Shown one piece after another: positions 46,767-55,644 of a stretch of 64,000 bases of DNA. Source of the stretch: Frankia nepalensis (GTDB lineage: Bacteria; Actinomycetota; Actinomycetes; Frankiales; Frankiaceae); NCBI RefSeq assembly GCF_016786325.1, contig NZ_JADWYU010000196.1, positions 1-64,000 on the forward strand, in the 5' to 3' direction. The notes under the pieces are model-generated. The model ran no database searches, was not told the DNA's origin, and saw only the letters and a program-made list of their open reading frames with translations. Position numbers and translations under genes: made by a program. Each line of letters begins with the position of its first letter. The first letter of the stretch is position 1.

Positions 46767-48200
46767 TCAGGCGAGGATCGAGTCGACCAGGCCGAAGTCC
46801 GCGCCGCGGGCCGCCTGGCGCTGGGCGAGCTGGAGGAACCGGCCCGGCGAACCGAGGTAGAACCGCTCGTACAGGTCGGAGCGGCCGGCCAGCCCGGTGC
46901 CGACGAAGTCCCAGGCGAGCCGGAACAGCGCCGCCCGCTCGCCGGCGGGCATTCCGTTCGCGCCCTGGTAGTAGCGCTCCAGCAGCGGGCGCAGCCGCGG
47001 GTCGTCCAGCTCGGCCCTGGTCGGCGTGGCGAGCAGGCTGTGGCTTCCCAGCAGTTTGATGATCTCGGTGACCCGGGGGAACCAGCGTGGCAGGGTGGGG
47101 CGCAGGGCCGCGAACGGGGGCTCCGCGCAGAACCACGTCCCCGCCCCCCATTCGTGGGCGCCGGCCTCGGCGGCGGTCAGCGCGGACCTGGTCAGCTCGA
47201 GGTACGTCCAGATCTCGCCGAGCATCTCGATGGCGGCGGGGCTGGTGTTGTTGACCGCCTCGGCCATTCTGGTGGCGAGCTCCCAGGCGAACTGGAGCTT
47301 CGAGACGGCGCGGATCGTGGTCTGCTGCATGACGTTCGCGGTCCAGCCGGACCGCTGCATGACGCGGTTGTAAAGGTCCACGTCCCCGTCGAGGAAGACG
47401 CGGTGGCGTGGCACCTCGACGTCGTCGAAGATGATGACGGCGTCCTGCTCGTCGAACCGGCTGGACAGCGGCGCGTCAGCGGCTGGCGCCGACGAGGAGT
47501 AGCTGTCCCGGCAGAGCACCCGCAGGCCCGGGGTCGACATCGGGATGGCGAAGACGACCGCGTACCGTTCGTCGCCCTCGGTCAGCGGATAGCCGGGGTA
47601 GACGAAGATCTCGTCGGCGAACGGCGCGAGGGTCGCGAGTGCCCTGGCGCCGCGCACGACCATTCCCTCGGCGGTGTCCGCCACCTTGTGAACGACGATG
47701 TCTCCGCCGCCGGCCGCGGTCTCCGGCATCGACCGGTCGACGGTCGGGTTGACGATCGCGTGCGTGAGCGCCAGATCGTGGCACATGACGTGGCGGTGAT
47801 AGGCGATCAGGTTGGCGGTGCCCTGGTCGTTGCCGCCGCGGCTCCACACGTCGGGACGTCCGGCGAAGCCGGCGAGCGTCACGTTGAGGTAGTCGGGGCT
47901 GCGGCCCATCAGCCCCAGGGTGCGCCGCGCGATGCCGGCGATCGCGTCGTGCCGGCGGGCCAGGTCCGCGGCCGACCGGGGAACCAGATGCGTCACCGCG
48001 ACCGTCTCCCCGCTGTCCGGGTCCACGGTGAGGTACCGGTCGGGCCGCTCGTGCTGCAGGTCGAACAGGCCGGCGAGCGTCCTGGCGGCGCCGGCGGTGC
48101 GCGGATGCGTGGTCACGTCGGCCACTCGTTCGCCGTCCAGCCAGACCTCGCGATCGTCCATCAGCCCCTTGAGGAACTCGGTGCCGGTTCGCGCGCCCAT
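46767..48200 (-). CDS. HpaB/PvcC-family FAD-dependent aromatic hydroxylase
   Basis: Two-component flavin monooxygenase family that uses FADH2 and oxygen to ortho-hydroxylate phenols such as 4-hydroxyphenylacetate. The 477-residue product starts at ATG 48200. Typical segments are YHRHVMCHDLALTHAIVNPT with VDRS (flavin site), ALATLAPFADEIFVYPGYPL, FDEQDAVIIFDDVEVPRHRV and a helical C-terminus. No reductase domain is present. It is the last gene of a six-gene operon, 19 bases after E2. That context suggests an aryl-acetyl or tyrosine-like substrate made by the upstream genes. Confidence 0.88.
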   Translation of the reverse strand: MGARTGTEFLKGLMDDREVWLDGERVADVTTHPRTAGAARTLAGLFDLQHERPDRYLTVDPDSGETVAVTHLVPRSAADLARRHDAIAGIARRTLGLMGRSPDYLNVTLAGFAGRPDVWSRGGNDQGTANLIAYHRHVMCHDLALTHAIVNPTVDRSMPETAAGGGDIVVHKVADTAEGMVVRGARALATLAPFADEIFVYPGYPLTEGDERYAVVFAIPMSTPGLRVLCRDSYSSSAPAADAPLSSRFDEQDAVIIFDDVEVPRHRVFLDGDVDLYNRVMQRSGWTANVMQQTTIRAVSKLQFAWELATRMAEAVNNTSPAAIEMLGEIWTYLELTRSALTAAEAGAHEWGAGTWFCAEPPFAALRPTLPRWFPRVTEIIKLLGSHSLLATPTRAELDDPRLRPLLERYYQGANGMPAGERAALFRLAWDFVGTGLAGRSDLYERFYLGSPGRFLQLAQRQAARGADFGLVDSILA

Positions 48201-48219
48201 TTCTTCCCCCGTCTCGTTC

Positions 48220-49803
48220 CTACAGTTCTGCGATCATGGTGAGTGGCTGCTCGACGCAGTGGGCCAGGAAGGTGATGAAGCCGGCCACGGGCGAGCCGTC
48301 GCAGGCGCGATGGTCGAAGGCGACGGTGAGCTGGGCGACCTTGCGTGGATGGATCTCGCCGTTCACGACCCACGGCCGCTCGGCGATCCGGCCCACCGCG
48401 AGCTGCGCGACCTCCGGATGGTTGATGATCGGAACAGCGCCGTCCGTGCCGAGCGCGCCGTGGTTGTTGATGGTGAACGTGCCTCCGGTGAGCTCGGCGG
48501 GAGTCAACGCGCGGTCACGTGCCCGGGTGGTGAGCTCGGAGAGCCGCTCGGTCAGCCGCGGCGCCGTCATGGCGTCGGCGTTCCTGACGACGGGGACGAC
48601 CAGGCCGGCGGCACCGGCGATCGCGAATCCCAGGTGGACTGACGGATACCGGATGATCTCGTCCCGTTCGGTGTCCACGGTGGCGTTGAGCTCGGGATGG
48701 CGCGCGAGCCCCGCGACGCAGATCCTGGCCAGCAGGCCCGGCACACTCACCGGCCGGTCCGGGTTCAGGGCGTTGATCGCGTCGCGGGCCGCGAGCAGGT
48801 CGGTGAAGTCCACGTCGCGCCAGGCCGTCGCCTCCGGGATCTCCCGCCGGCTACGAACCATCCGCTCCACGACCACCCGCCTGGTGGCCAGGGGAACGCG
48901 GTGGACCGTCGGCGACGTCACCGGATCAGACGTCACCGGATCAGACGTCACCGGATCAGACGCCACCGGATCAGGGGACGGCGGCGGGCGGTGCTCGGCG
49001 CGCCGCGCCGCGGCCAGGGCGTGCTCCACGTCGGCCCGGCGGACGACGCCGCCGGCGCCGGTCGCGGGCACCTCGCCCAGGTCGAGGCCCGCGGTCTGGG
49101 CGAGCCGCCGAACCACCGGCGAGATGACCCGCGGCGCGACCGCGGCGCTCGCCGAATCCGCGGCATCTGCCCGTCCGGCTCGCCCGGCCGGCACGACGGC
49201 CGCGACCGTCGGCCTCACCGCGCCGTCCAGGGCCCTGGTGCCGTTCGAGGTCACCACGTCGTCCGACGTCGCGGCGCCGTTCGGTCGCGGTATGCCCAAC
49301 GCGGGCTGGTGTCCGCCGATCCTCGGCGTCCGGCGCCGCCAGCGGGCAACCCCCGCGGCCTGGGCGGGTTCCACCGCCGCCGGGCCGAAGCCGACGAGCG
49401 CCGGCCCTCCCGCTGCCGGAGGCTGTCGCGGGAGGTCACCCGCGAGCGGCGCCGAGAAGGCGGCCTGGGGGCGTGCCGGGCCCGGGGCTCCGACGGATGC
49501 CGAGCCGGCCGACGGGCCGGTGACCGTGCCGGTCCGCTCCCGGACCCGCACGAGGGGAGAGCCGACAGCCAGGACCTCGCCGGCGCGGCCGTGGCGGCTC
49601 TCGACGATCCCCGCGTAGGGGCAGGGAATCTCGACGAGCGCTTTCGCCGACTCCACCTCGACGATGGGCTGGTCGATCTCGACCGGCTCCCCGACCTCGA
49701 CGAGCCACCGCACGACGACGGCGTCGGTGAGCCCTTCGCCGAGGTCGGGGAGGGCGAACTCGGCGACGCCGGTCGCCGGGGCCGCGTCACGTGAACCGTT
49801 CAT
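48220..49803 (-). CDS. 2-oxoacid dehydrogenase complex E2 (dihydrolipoyl acyltransferase)
   Basis: Core of a pyruvate/branched-chain-type dehydrogenase complex, transferring the acyl group from lipoyl to CoA. ATG 49803 has GAGGGAG nine bases upstream; ATG 49821, overlapping the E1-beta stop, is an alternative. The 527-residue product has one lipoyl domain with lysine 54 in VESAKALVEIP. A long Ala/Pro-rich linker follows, then the E1/E3-binding domain (ISPVVRRLAQTAGLDLGEVP) and a second linker with four ASDPVTSDPVTS-type repeats. The catalytic domain has the active-site motif DHRACDG near the C-terminus. Confidence 0.92.
   Translation of the reverse strand: MNGSRDAAPATGVAEFALPDLGEGLTDAVVVRWLVEVGEPVEIDQPIVEVESAKALVEIPCPYAGIVESRHGRAGEVLAVGSPLVRVRERTGTVTGPSAGSASVGAPGPARPQAAFSAPLAGDLPRQPPAAGGPALVGFGPAAVEPAQAAGVARWRRRTPRIGGHQPALGIPRPNGAATSDDVVTSNGTRALDGAVRPTVAAVVPAGRAGRADAADSASAAVAPRVISPVVRRLAQTAGLDLGEVPATGAGGVVRRADVEHALAAARRAEHRPPPSPDPVASDPVTSDPVTSDPVTSPTVHRVPLATRRVVVERMVRSRREIPEATAWRDVDFTDLLAARDAINALNPDRPVSVPGLLARICVAGLARHPELNATVDTERDEIIRYPSVHLGFAIAGAAGLVVPVVRNADAMTAPRLTERLSELTTRARDRALTPAELTGGTFTINNHGALGTDGAVPIINHPEVAQLAVGRIAERPWVVNGEIHPRKVAQLTVAFDHRACDGSPVAGFITFLAHCVEQPLTMIAEL
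48914..48973. repeat. Four tandem 15-bp repeats in the E2 linker
   Basis: GACGTCACCGGATCA occurs three times exactly and once with one change (48914-48928, 48929-48943, 48944-48958, 48959-48973). On the coding strand it reads as repeats of SDPVT. The near-identity suggests recent slippage; length variation between strains is likely. Confidence 0.85.
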
Positions 49804-49817
49804 GTCGCCGGGCTCCC

Positions 49818-50957
49818 TCATGTGTCCGCGAGCCAGCGGGCGTCCGGTTCGTCGTCCCACTGCAGGCGCTCGAAGGCGTCGAGGATGCGCGCGACGCTCG
49901 GCTGGTGGTGGTGCTCGAGCTTCGGGGCGGGATACGGAACGTCCCATCCGGTCACCCGCAGCACCGGCGCCGCGAGCGAGTGGAAGCAGCGTTCCTGGAC
50001 GCGTGCCGCGATCTCCGCGCCGACCCCGGCGAATCCCTGGGCCTCGTGCAGGACGACGCAGCGGCCGGTGCGGCGGACGCTGGCGACGACCGTGTCGTCG
50101 TCGAACGGCACGATGGACCGCAGGTCGACGACCTCGACATCCCAGCCGTACCCGGCGGCGACCTGGGCCGCCTCCAACGCGAGCGGGACGGTCGGCCCAT
50201 AGGTCACCACCGTCACGTCCCGGCCCGCCCGGCGCAGCGCCGCCTGGCCCAGCGGCTCGGCGCGCACGGGCAGATCCACCGGCGACCGGCTCCAGTACAG
50301 CCGTTTCGGCTCCAGGAACACCACCGGGTCGGGATCGTCGATCGCGTCCCGCAGCAGGGAGTAGGCGTCCGTGACCGTCGCCGGGGTCACGACCTTCAGG
50401 CCCGCCGTGTGCGCGTAGTACGCCTCCGAGCTGTCCGAATGGTGCTCGACCGCGCCCACCCCGCCCCCGTAGGGGATGCGCAGCACCATGGACGGCCGGA
50501 CCCGGCCGCCGGTCCGCGCGCCCAGCTTCGCCACGTGGCTGACCACCTGCTCGAACGCCGGATAGGCGAAGGCGTCGAACTGCAGCTCCACGACCGGCCG
50601 CAGGCCGTACATCGCCATGCCGACCGCGAACCCGACGATCCCGGCCTCCGCCAGCGGCGTGTCGAAACAACGCCGCTCGCCGAAGGCGGCGCGCAGCCCG
50701 TCGGTGACGCGGAACACTCCGCCCAGGCGGCCGACGTCCTCACCGAGGACCAGTACGCGCTCGTCCGCCGCCATCGCGTCCCGCAGCGCCCGGTTGAGCG
50801 CGCCGGCCATGGAGACCGCCGGCGCCGAGCGGGGCTGGCTCCCGGCCGTGTCGGGAGCGGCCCCCGGGCCGGCGGCCCGGGCGCGGGCATCCCGCGCCGG
50901 CTCCGCCGATCCGGCGGAAGCCCCGGGGGAGACGAGGGCGGGCCGGCTCGTGGTCAT
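49818..50957 (-). CDS. 2-oxoacid dehydrogenase E1 beta subunit
   Basis: Thiamine-diphosphate-dependent decarboxylase subunit pairing with E1 alpha. The 379-residue product starts at ATG 50957, overlapping the E1-alpha stop as ATGA. After a low-complexity leader of about 45 residues it shows VLVLGEDVGRLGGVFRVTDG, FDTPLAEAGIVGFAVGMAM, RIPYGGGVGAVEHHSDSSEA and VVDLRSIVPFDDDTVVASV. These fit branched-chain/aryl-type complexes better than the single-chain pyruvate E1 of most actinobacteria. Substrate cannot be fixed from sequence. Confidence 0.92.
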   Translation of the reverse strand: MTTSRPALVSPGASAGSAEPARDARARAAGPGAAPDTAGSQPRSAPAVSMAGALNRALRDAMAADERVLVLGEDVGRLGGVFRVTDGLRAAFGERRCFDTPLAEAGIVGFAVGMAMYGLRPVVELQFDAFAYPAFEQVVSHVAKLGARTGGRVRPSMVLRIPYGGGVGAVEHHSDSSEAYYAHTAGLKVVTPATVTDAYSLLRDAIDDPDPVVFLEPKRLYWSRSPVDLPVRAEPLGQAALRRAGRDVTVVTYGPTVPLALEAAQVAAGYGWDVEVVDLRSIVPFDDDTVVASVRRTGRCVVLHEAQGFAGVGAEIAARVQERCFHSLAAPVLRVTGWDVPYPAPKLEHHHQPSVARILDAFERLQWDDEPDARWLADT

Positions 50958-52078
50958 CGCGCGCCCTCGCCACCCGCGTCGAGCTCCGAGAGCAGAGCCG
51001 CCCGCTGCTCGGCCAGGAAGGCCGGCGCGGCCGCGTAGACATGGTCGATGATGTCCGTCGGCGCGACGTGCGCGTCGTGGGCGACGCCGGCCCGCACACC
51101 CGCGGCGAGCGCCTCCGCCCGCGCCGTGACGGCCGCCTCGGCCGCGTCGTCGAGCAGGCCGCGCCGGCGCAGGTAGGCCCTCAGGCGCTCCACTGGGTCC
51201 CGTCCCCGCCAGCTCGCGACCTCGGCCTCGTCGCGGTAGCGGGTCGGGTCGTCGGCACTGGTATGCGGCCCCATCCGGTAGGTGTGCGCCTCGACCAGCA
51301 TCGGCCCAAGACCCGCCCGGGCATGGTCCACGGCCTCGGCCAGCACCGACAGGACGGCGACGGCGTCGTTGCCGTCGACCTGCTCGGCGCGCACCCCGTA
51401 GCCGATGCCCTTGTAGGCCAGCGACGGCGCGGCGCTCTGCTGGGAGAGGGGAACGCTGATCGCGTACCGGTTGTTCTGCACGAGGAACACCACCGGGGCG
51501 CGGAACACCGCGGCGAAGTTCAGCGCCTCGTGGAAGTCGCCCTCACTCGTCGCCCCGTCGCCGAGCAGGACGAGCGCGACCTCGTCGGTGCCCTTCCAAC
51601 GCGCCGCGACGGCCAGGCCGGTGCCGTGCGGCGCCTGCGTCGCCAGCGGCGTGCTCATCGGGGCGCACCGGTGGGCGTAGGGGTCGTAGCCGCAGTGCCG
51701 GTGCCCGCGGACCGGGGCCAGCACGTCCAGGGGATCCACGCCCCGGGACAGCAACGCGCCGCTGTCGCGGTAGGTCGGGAACAGCCAGTCGCCCGGGCGC
51801 AGCGCCAGCGCCGCGCCGGCCTGGCACGCCTCCTGGCCCACGGACGACGGGAAGGCCGCGATCCGGCCCTGCCTGGCCAGCGCCGTGGCCTGCGCGTCGA
51901 ACCGGCGGCCCAGCACCATGGCCTCGTACGCCTGGACCAGCAGCTCGTCCGGCGGCGGCCGGTAGCCGCCGTGCTCGTCGACCGGCTCGCCGCCGTCGTC
52001 CACGAAACGGATCGGCGACGGCGACGGGAGCAGCTTCGCGACGACCGCGCCGAGCCCGCCGGTGGTCTCGGTGGTCAT
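50954..52078 (-). CDS. 2-oxoacid dehydrogenase E1 alpha subunit
   Basis: Binds thiamine diphosphate and starts oxidative decarboxylation of a 2-oxoacid. The 374-residue product starts at ATG 52078, overlapping the tyrA stop as ATGA. Motifs include FPSSVGQEACQAGAALAL and the thiamine signature GDGATSEGDFHEALNFAAVF with VQNNRYAISVP. The phosphorylation-loop-like TYRMGPHTSADDPTRYR is also present. No E3 (dihydrolipoyl dehydrogenase) gene is nearby, so the complex would borrow a shared E3. Position directly after prephenate dehydrogenase suggests an aryl-pyruvate substrate. Confidence 0.92.
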   Translation of the reverse strand: MTTETTGGLGAVVAKLLPSPSPIRFVDDGGEPVDEHGGYRPPPDELLVQAYEAMVLGRRFDAQATALARQGRIAAFPSSVGQEACQAGAALALRPGDWLFPTYRDSGALLSRGVDPLDVLAPVRGHRHCGYDPYAHRCAPMSTPLATQAPHGTGLAVAARWKGTDEVALVLLGDGATSEGDFHEALNFAAVFRAPVVFLVQNNRYAISVPLSQQSAAPSLAYKGIGYGVRAEQVDGNDAVAVLSVLAEAVDHARAGLGPMLVEAHTYRMGPHTSADDPTRYRDEAEVASWRGRDPVERLRAYLRRRGLLDDAAEAAVTARAEALAAGVRAGVAHDAHVAPTDIIDHVYAAAPAFLAEQRAALLSELDAGGEGAR

Positions 52079-53184
52079 GCCGACCTCAGTCCGTCGATGC
52101 CGCTGAGGCGCTCACCCAGGGCTCCTCGGGTGGTGGGCAGGGACCTTGCCGCCTCCAACCGGTCGCGGCCCGTGTTCCCCAGCTGGAACAGCGACTCGAC
52201 GACCGGAGCGGCCCCACCACCCCCACCCGTGCCGGCGCCGAGCGCGTCCCGCACCCGGCCGAGGTCGGCGATGACGTCGTCGAGCAGATCGGCGAGCGGC
52301 GACGCGTTGGCCTCGACGATCTCCGTCCACAGGTCGGCGTTCGCCCCGGCGATCCGGGTGAAGTCCATGAGGCCGGGACCGGCGAGCCGGGCGAGGTCCT
52401 CCGGCATCCCGGCCAGCCGGGCGGCGATCGCGCTGGCCACGATGTGCGGCAGGTGGCTGAGCAGGCCGAGCGCGAAGTCGTGCGTGTGTGGATCGAGCCG
52501 CGTGACCCAGGCGCCGCAGCCGACGGCCACGAGGCGGGCGTGCCGCTCGGCGAGCGGCGAGGTCGCCGCCGACGGGGTGATGACCCAGGGCCGATTGGCG
52601 AACAGGTCCTGGAGGGCCCATTCGGGACCGCCGCGCTCGCGGCCGGCCACCGGATGGGCGCCGCAGATCCTGGACATGTCCGCGCCGAGGCGTTCGGCGT
52701 CGGTGAGCGGTTCGACCTTCACCGACGCCGTGTCGCTGAACGTCGCCTCGGGAAGCAGGCGCTGCCAGGCGAGGAGCGTCCGGCCCACGTCGCGCGGGGG
52801 AACGGCGATCACGACGTGGTCGACGGCCTGCCTGGCGTCCGCGACGAGGGCGCCGACGTCGGCGGCGAGGTCGTCCGCGCCGCCGGCCGAGCGTGGCCGC
52901 ACGATTCCGGCCGGTCGGGGATCCGGGAACGGCCAGACCCGGCCGGCTCCGCGGCTCGCGGCCACGGCGGTCTGGGCTGGGCGCCGGTCGTGGAGCAGGA
53001 CGTCGGTCCCGTGCCGGCGCAGCGCCATGCCGACCGAGGTGCCGATCAGGCCGGACCCGACCACCAGGACCCGCAGGTTCGCGAGGTCCGCGAGGTCGGC
53101 GTCCGCGAGGCCGGCGCCGGACGAGGCATCCGGGTCCGCCGCCGTCACCGCCGTGAGATCAACCAGGCGCGCGTGCATGGTCAT
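52075..53184 (-). CDS. tyrA: Prephenate dehydrogenase TyrA
   Basis: Oxidatively decarboxylates prephenate to 4-hydroxyphenylpyruvate. The 369-residue product starts at ATG 53184, overlapping the upstream acyltransferase stop as ATGA. The NAD domain has VLVVGSGLIGTSVGMALRR. The catalytic domain has FSDTASVKVEPL, the ICGAHPVAGRERGGPEWALQ segment with the family histidine, and LLSHLPHIVASAIA. No ACT domain or chorismate mutase is fused. A tyrA inside an operon with a 2-oxoacid dehydrogenase and a phenol hydroxylase suggests supply of precursor for a special product rather than only tyrosine synthesis. Confidence 0.9.
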   Translation of the reverse strand: MTMHARLVDLTAVTAADPDASSGAGLADADLADLANLRVLVVGSGLIGTSVGMALRRHGTDVLLHDRRPAQTAVAASRGAGRVWPFPDPRPAGIVRPRSAGGADDLAADVGALVADARQAVDHVVIAVPPRDVGRTLLAWQRLLPEATFSDTASVKVEPLTDAERLGADMSRICGAHPVAGRERGGPEWALQDLFANRPWVITPSAATSPLAERHARLVAVGCGAWVTRLDPHTHDFALGLLSHLPHIVASAIAARLAGMPEDLARLAGPGLMDFTRIAGANADLWTEIVEANASPLADLLDDVIADLGRVRDALGAGTGGGGGAAPVVESLFQLGNTGRDRLEAARSLPTTRGALGERLSGIDGLRSA

Positions 53185-54776
53185 CGCTCAACCGCTCTCT
53201 CGTCACTGTGGTGTCTGGTCGCCGCCGCACCGACGGTCGCCGGATTCCCCGACTCGCTGGCCGGTATCGCGCCGGGCGTGTCGAGTGGGTGCCGTCTGGC
53301 CGAGTGGGTAGCCCCGGTGAGGCTGCCGACGGGGCCAGCCGCGCTTCCCGCTGACGGATCGGGGCGGATGCCGGCCGCGGCCTCGAGGGCGTCGAGCTCG
53401 GCCGCGAACAGCTCGGGGAGCCGCGCGTGGTCCACCACCGAGCCGTCCGCCGAGAAGCCGACCCGTACCTGCTTGTCCAGCCCGCTGAGCAGTACCGCCA
53501 GGCGCTGGCCGGCGGGGACCGGGGGCACGGGGACGGCGTCGACGACCGGTCGGCCGAGGATCTCGAACGGGCCGGTCAGGCCGGCCGGGTTGGAGGCCGT
53601 CAGCGCGAAGCCACGGGTGGCGATCCCGGTGGACAGCGCCGCGGTCCGCAGCGGCGCCGGAACCGTCCAGAGAAAGAGGCGCTCCGCGACACCCGGGGTC
53701 CCGCTCTCCTTGAGCCGCAGGGTCTGGCGACGGATCGCGCCGACCCGTTCGTGAATCGACGCCTCACCGTAGGGCAACGCGATCCGCACGGTTGTCAGGT
53801 AGTTGCCCACCACGTCCCGCTGCGCCGCCCGCCGGGTGCTGACCGGCATCGCGGCGTGCACCGCGCGTCGACCGGCCCGGCTGGCCCGGCCGTCCCGGTC
53901 GGGGGCCGGGGGACACCAGGCACGCAGGGCGCCGGCGAGCGCGGCGAGGAAGACGTCGTTCACGGTCGCCCCATGGGCCCGGCCGATCGCCCGCAGCCTG
54001 GCGAGGTCGATCTCGAGCCAGGCGTGGTGGGTGCTCCCGGTCGCGGTCGCGCTGGCGAGCGGGCCGATGGAGGTCGTTCTCGTGAGGTAGCCGAGTGAGT
54101 GCGCCGCGGCCGTGGCGACCGCGCGGAGGCTGTGCCGCCGGTGGTCCGGCAACGGGCGCCGAGGTTCCGGTCGCGCGCCCTGGCCGGACGGGCCGAACAG
54201 CTTGCCCAGCACCAGGTCCAGCGCGGTCCCGTCCATCCGCGCGTGGCTGCCGCGGAAGAGCACGGCGAAGCCGTCGGGGCGGTCGCCGTGCAGCAGCCAG
54301 AGCTGCCACGGCGCCGCGTCCATCGAGATCTCGACGGCGGACAGCCGCTCGATCGCCTCGCGCAGCCCGGTGAATCCCGAGCCGGCTGGCAGCCGGCACT
54401 CCTGGACGTGCCGCGCCGGGTCGAATCCGGGGTCGGCGGCCCAGGCGAGGCGGCCCCACCCCGCCGGCACGAGCCGGTGCGTCAGCGGTGGGAAGTCGCG
54501 CGCCCTTTCCACGACCAGGTCGCGCAGCTCCTGGAGATCGGGCGCCGGGCCGGCGGCGACCAGCAGGTTGCCGACCGCCAGTCTGGTCCGTGGATACGCT
54601 CGCTGGTACCCCAAGATGATCTTGTCGACGGGGGTGAGTGCCCGCGCGTCCGCGCGGTCGGCGCCATCGTCGGCGCGGACCGCGGCCGGCCCGCGCGCCT
54701 CCGTCTCGTCGCCCAGGTGGTCGCGCGGCGCCGTGCCCGTGCGCGAGGAACGCCGTCGACGATCTCCACGCGTCAT
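53181..54776 (-). CDS. WS/DGAT-like acyltransferase (condensation-domain superfamily)
   Basis: Member of the HxxxDG acyltransferase superfamily that includes wax-ester synthases and peptide-synthetase condensation domains. From ATG 54776 the product is 531 residues. It has LTPVDKIILGYQRAYPRTRL, the catalytic SHARMDGTALDLVLG, LRAIGRAHGATVNDVFLAAL and VVGNYLTTVRIALP. A basic leader of about 45 residues and a disordered C-terminus flank the fold. It heads the six-gene operon and reads away from a second, related gene 868 bases off. It may join an acyl-CoA made by the E1/E2 complex to an alcohol or amine; that is inference. Confidence 0.83.
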   Translation of the reverse strand: MTRGDRRRRSSRTGTAPRDHLGDETEARGPAAVRADDGADRADARALTPVDKIILGYQRAYPRTRLAVGNLLVAAGPAPDLQELRDLVVERARDFPPLTHRLVPAGWGRLAWAADPGFDPARHVQECRLPAGSGFTGLREAIERLSAVEISMDAAPWQLWLLHGDRPDGFAVLFRGSHARMDGTALDLVLGKLFGPSGQGARPEPRRPLPDHRRHSLRAVATAAAHSLGYLTRTTSIGPLASATATGSTHHAWLEIDLARLRAIGRAHGATVNDVFLAALAGALRAWCPPAPDRDGRASRAGRRAVHAAMPVSTRRAAQRDVVGNYLTTVRIALPYGEASIHERVGAIRRQTLRLKESGTPGVAERLFLWTVPAPLRTAALSTGIATRGFALTASNPAGLTGPFEILGRPVVDAVPVPPVPAGQRLAVLLSGLDKQVRVGFSADGSVVDHARLPELFAAELDALEAAAGIRPDPSAGSAAGPVGSLTGATHSARRHPLDTPGAIPASESGNPATVGAAATRHHSDERAVER

Positions 54777-55644
54777 CGCATGCCGTCCCGGATAACGCCG
54801 GCGGTTTGCCGCGCGATTTTCACGACTGGCTCCCTGGCTGAGCTGGAAACCGGTTTACATCCGGCATGCTAGGTGGCGGGAGCGCCCGCCGCGGAGCGAC
54901 GCGGTCGTAAACCAAACGACAGCGACGAATATACGCGCGCGGTGGGCCGCGTACCCAGGAAAAGCCTGGTCAGCGAACCCTGGGATTTCCAGGCCCTCCT
55001 GGGCGCGGGCTCCCGGCCGGCTGGGCGCTGGTTCGGCGCGCCCAGGCTCCTGACCTGGGCATCCGCGAATTCCCGCCGCGGACGGCCGGCTTGGGGTGGG
55101 CCAGTTCGGACGTTGGCAACCCTGGGTTGGAGACAAGTGCGAGACAGCGGGCTCAAACACGGGCGGGGAGGCCGATGTCGGCGACGCGACAGGGGCAGCA
55201 CTGTTTGACGATCGCCCGGGACCCGCGGCGAACGCATCCCACGGGGCGAGAGTGGACTTCGCGCGAGATCCGAGAGGAAAGAGCGGGGCTCCGCCGGACT
55301 TCCGTCAGTAAAGAGTTCGAGCCGATTCCGCCGCGGATACCAGGACCATGATCGGTGGGTCGGGACGTGCCCGGTGACCACGCGCCGCGGCGGCTCGCGG
55401 TGCCGGCCCGAGTTCCGGCGGCGGCCGGAAGGATCTCCGCCGTCTCCGGGGCGTCCCGCATCCGCCCCCCCGCGGTTGCTCGCTGGTGCGTCAGTGGGTC
55501 GCGGCCCTGCCACGGTACCGCCCATACAGGGTGTTACGGTCATGCGCGGCTTCCGGCTCGGTTCGGAAGAAACAGCGGAGATCCTTCTCGCGCGGGGCGG
55601 GCCTGGCGCTGGCGAAGGGCCCGCGTCGCGAGACGGGGGTCGGG
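54777..55644. other. Divergent control region between the two acyltransferase genes
   Basis: Nearly 870 bases without a convincing gene; frames here are Arg/Pro-rich with no ribosome binding sites. The stretch from about 54820 to 54995 is less GC-rich than its surroundings and contains the inverted-repeat pair listed separately, so promoters for both directions probably lie here. Confidence 0.5.
54955..54993. promoter_or_regulatory. Pair of inverted repeats (CCAGG-N5-CCTGG and CCTGG-N5-CCAGG)
   Basis: CCAGG AAAAG CCTGG occupies 54955-54969 and CCTGG GATTT CCAGG occupies 54979-54993. The centres are 24 bases apart, about 180-215 bases upstream of the minus-strand acyltransferase start. This could be an operator pair; the short arms make chance possible. 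Confidence 0.35.

Noticed and set aside
54869-55543. A 224-codon minus-strand frame in the spacer between the acyltransferases
   Set aside because: Arg/Pro-rich, no recognisable domain and no ribosome binding site; more likely regulatory DNA.
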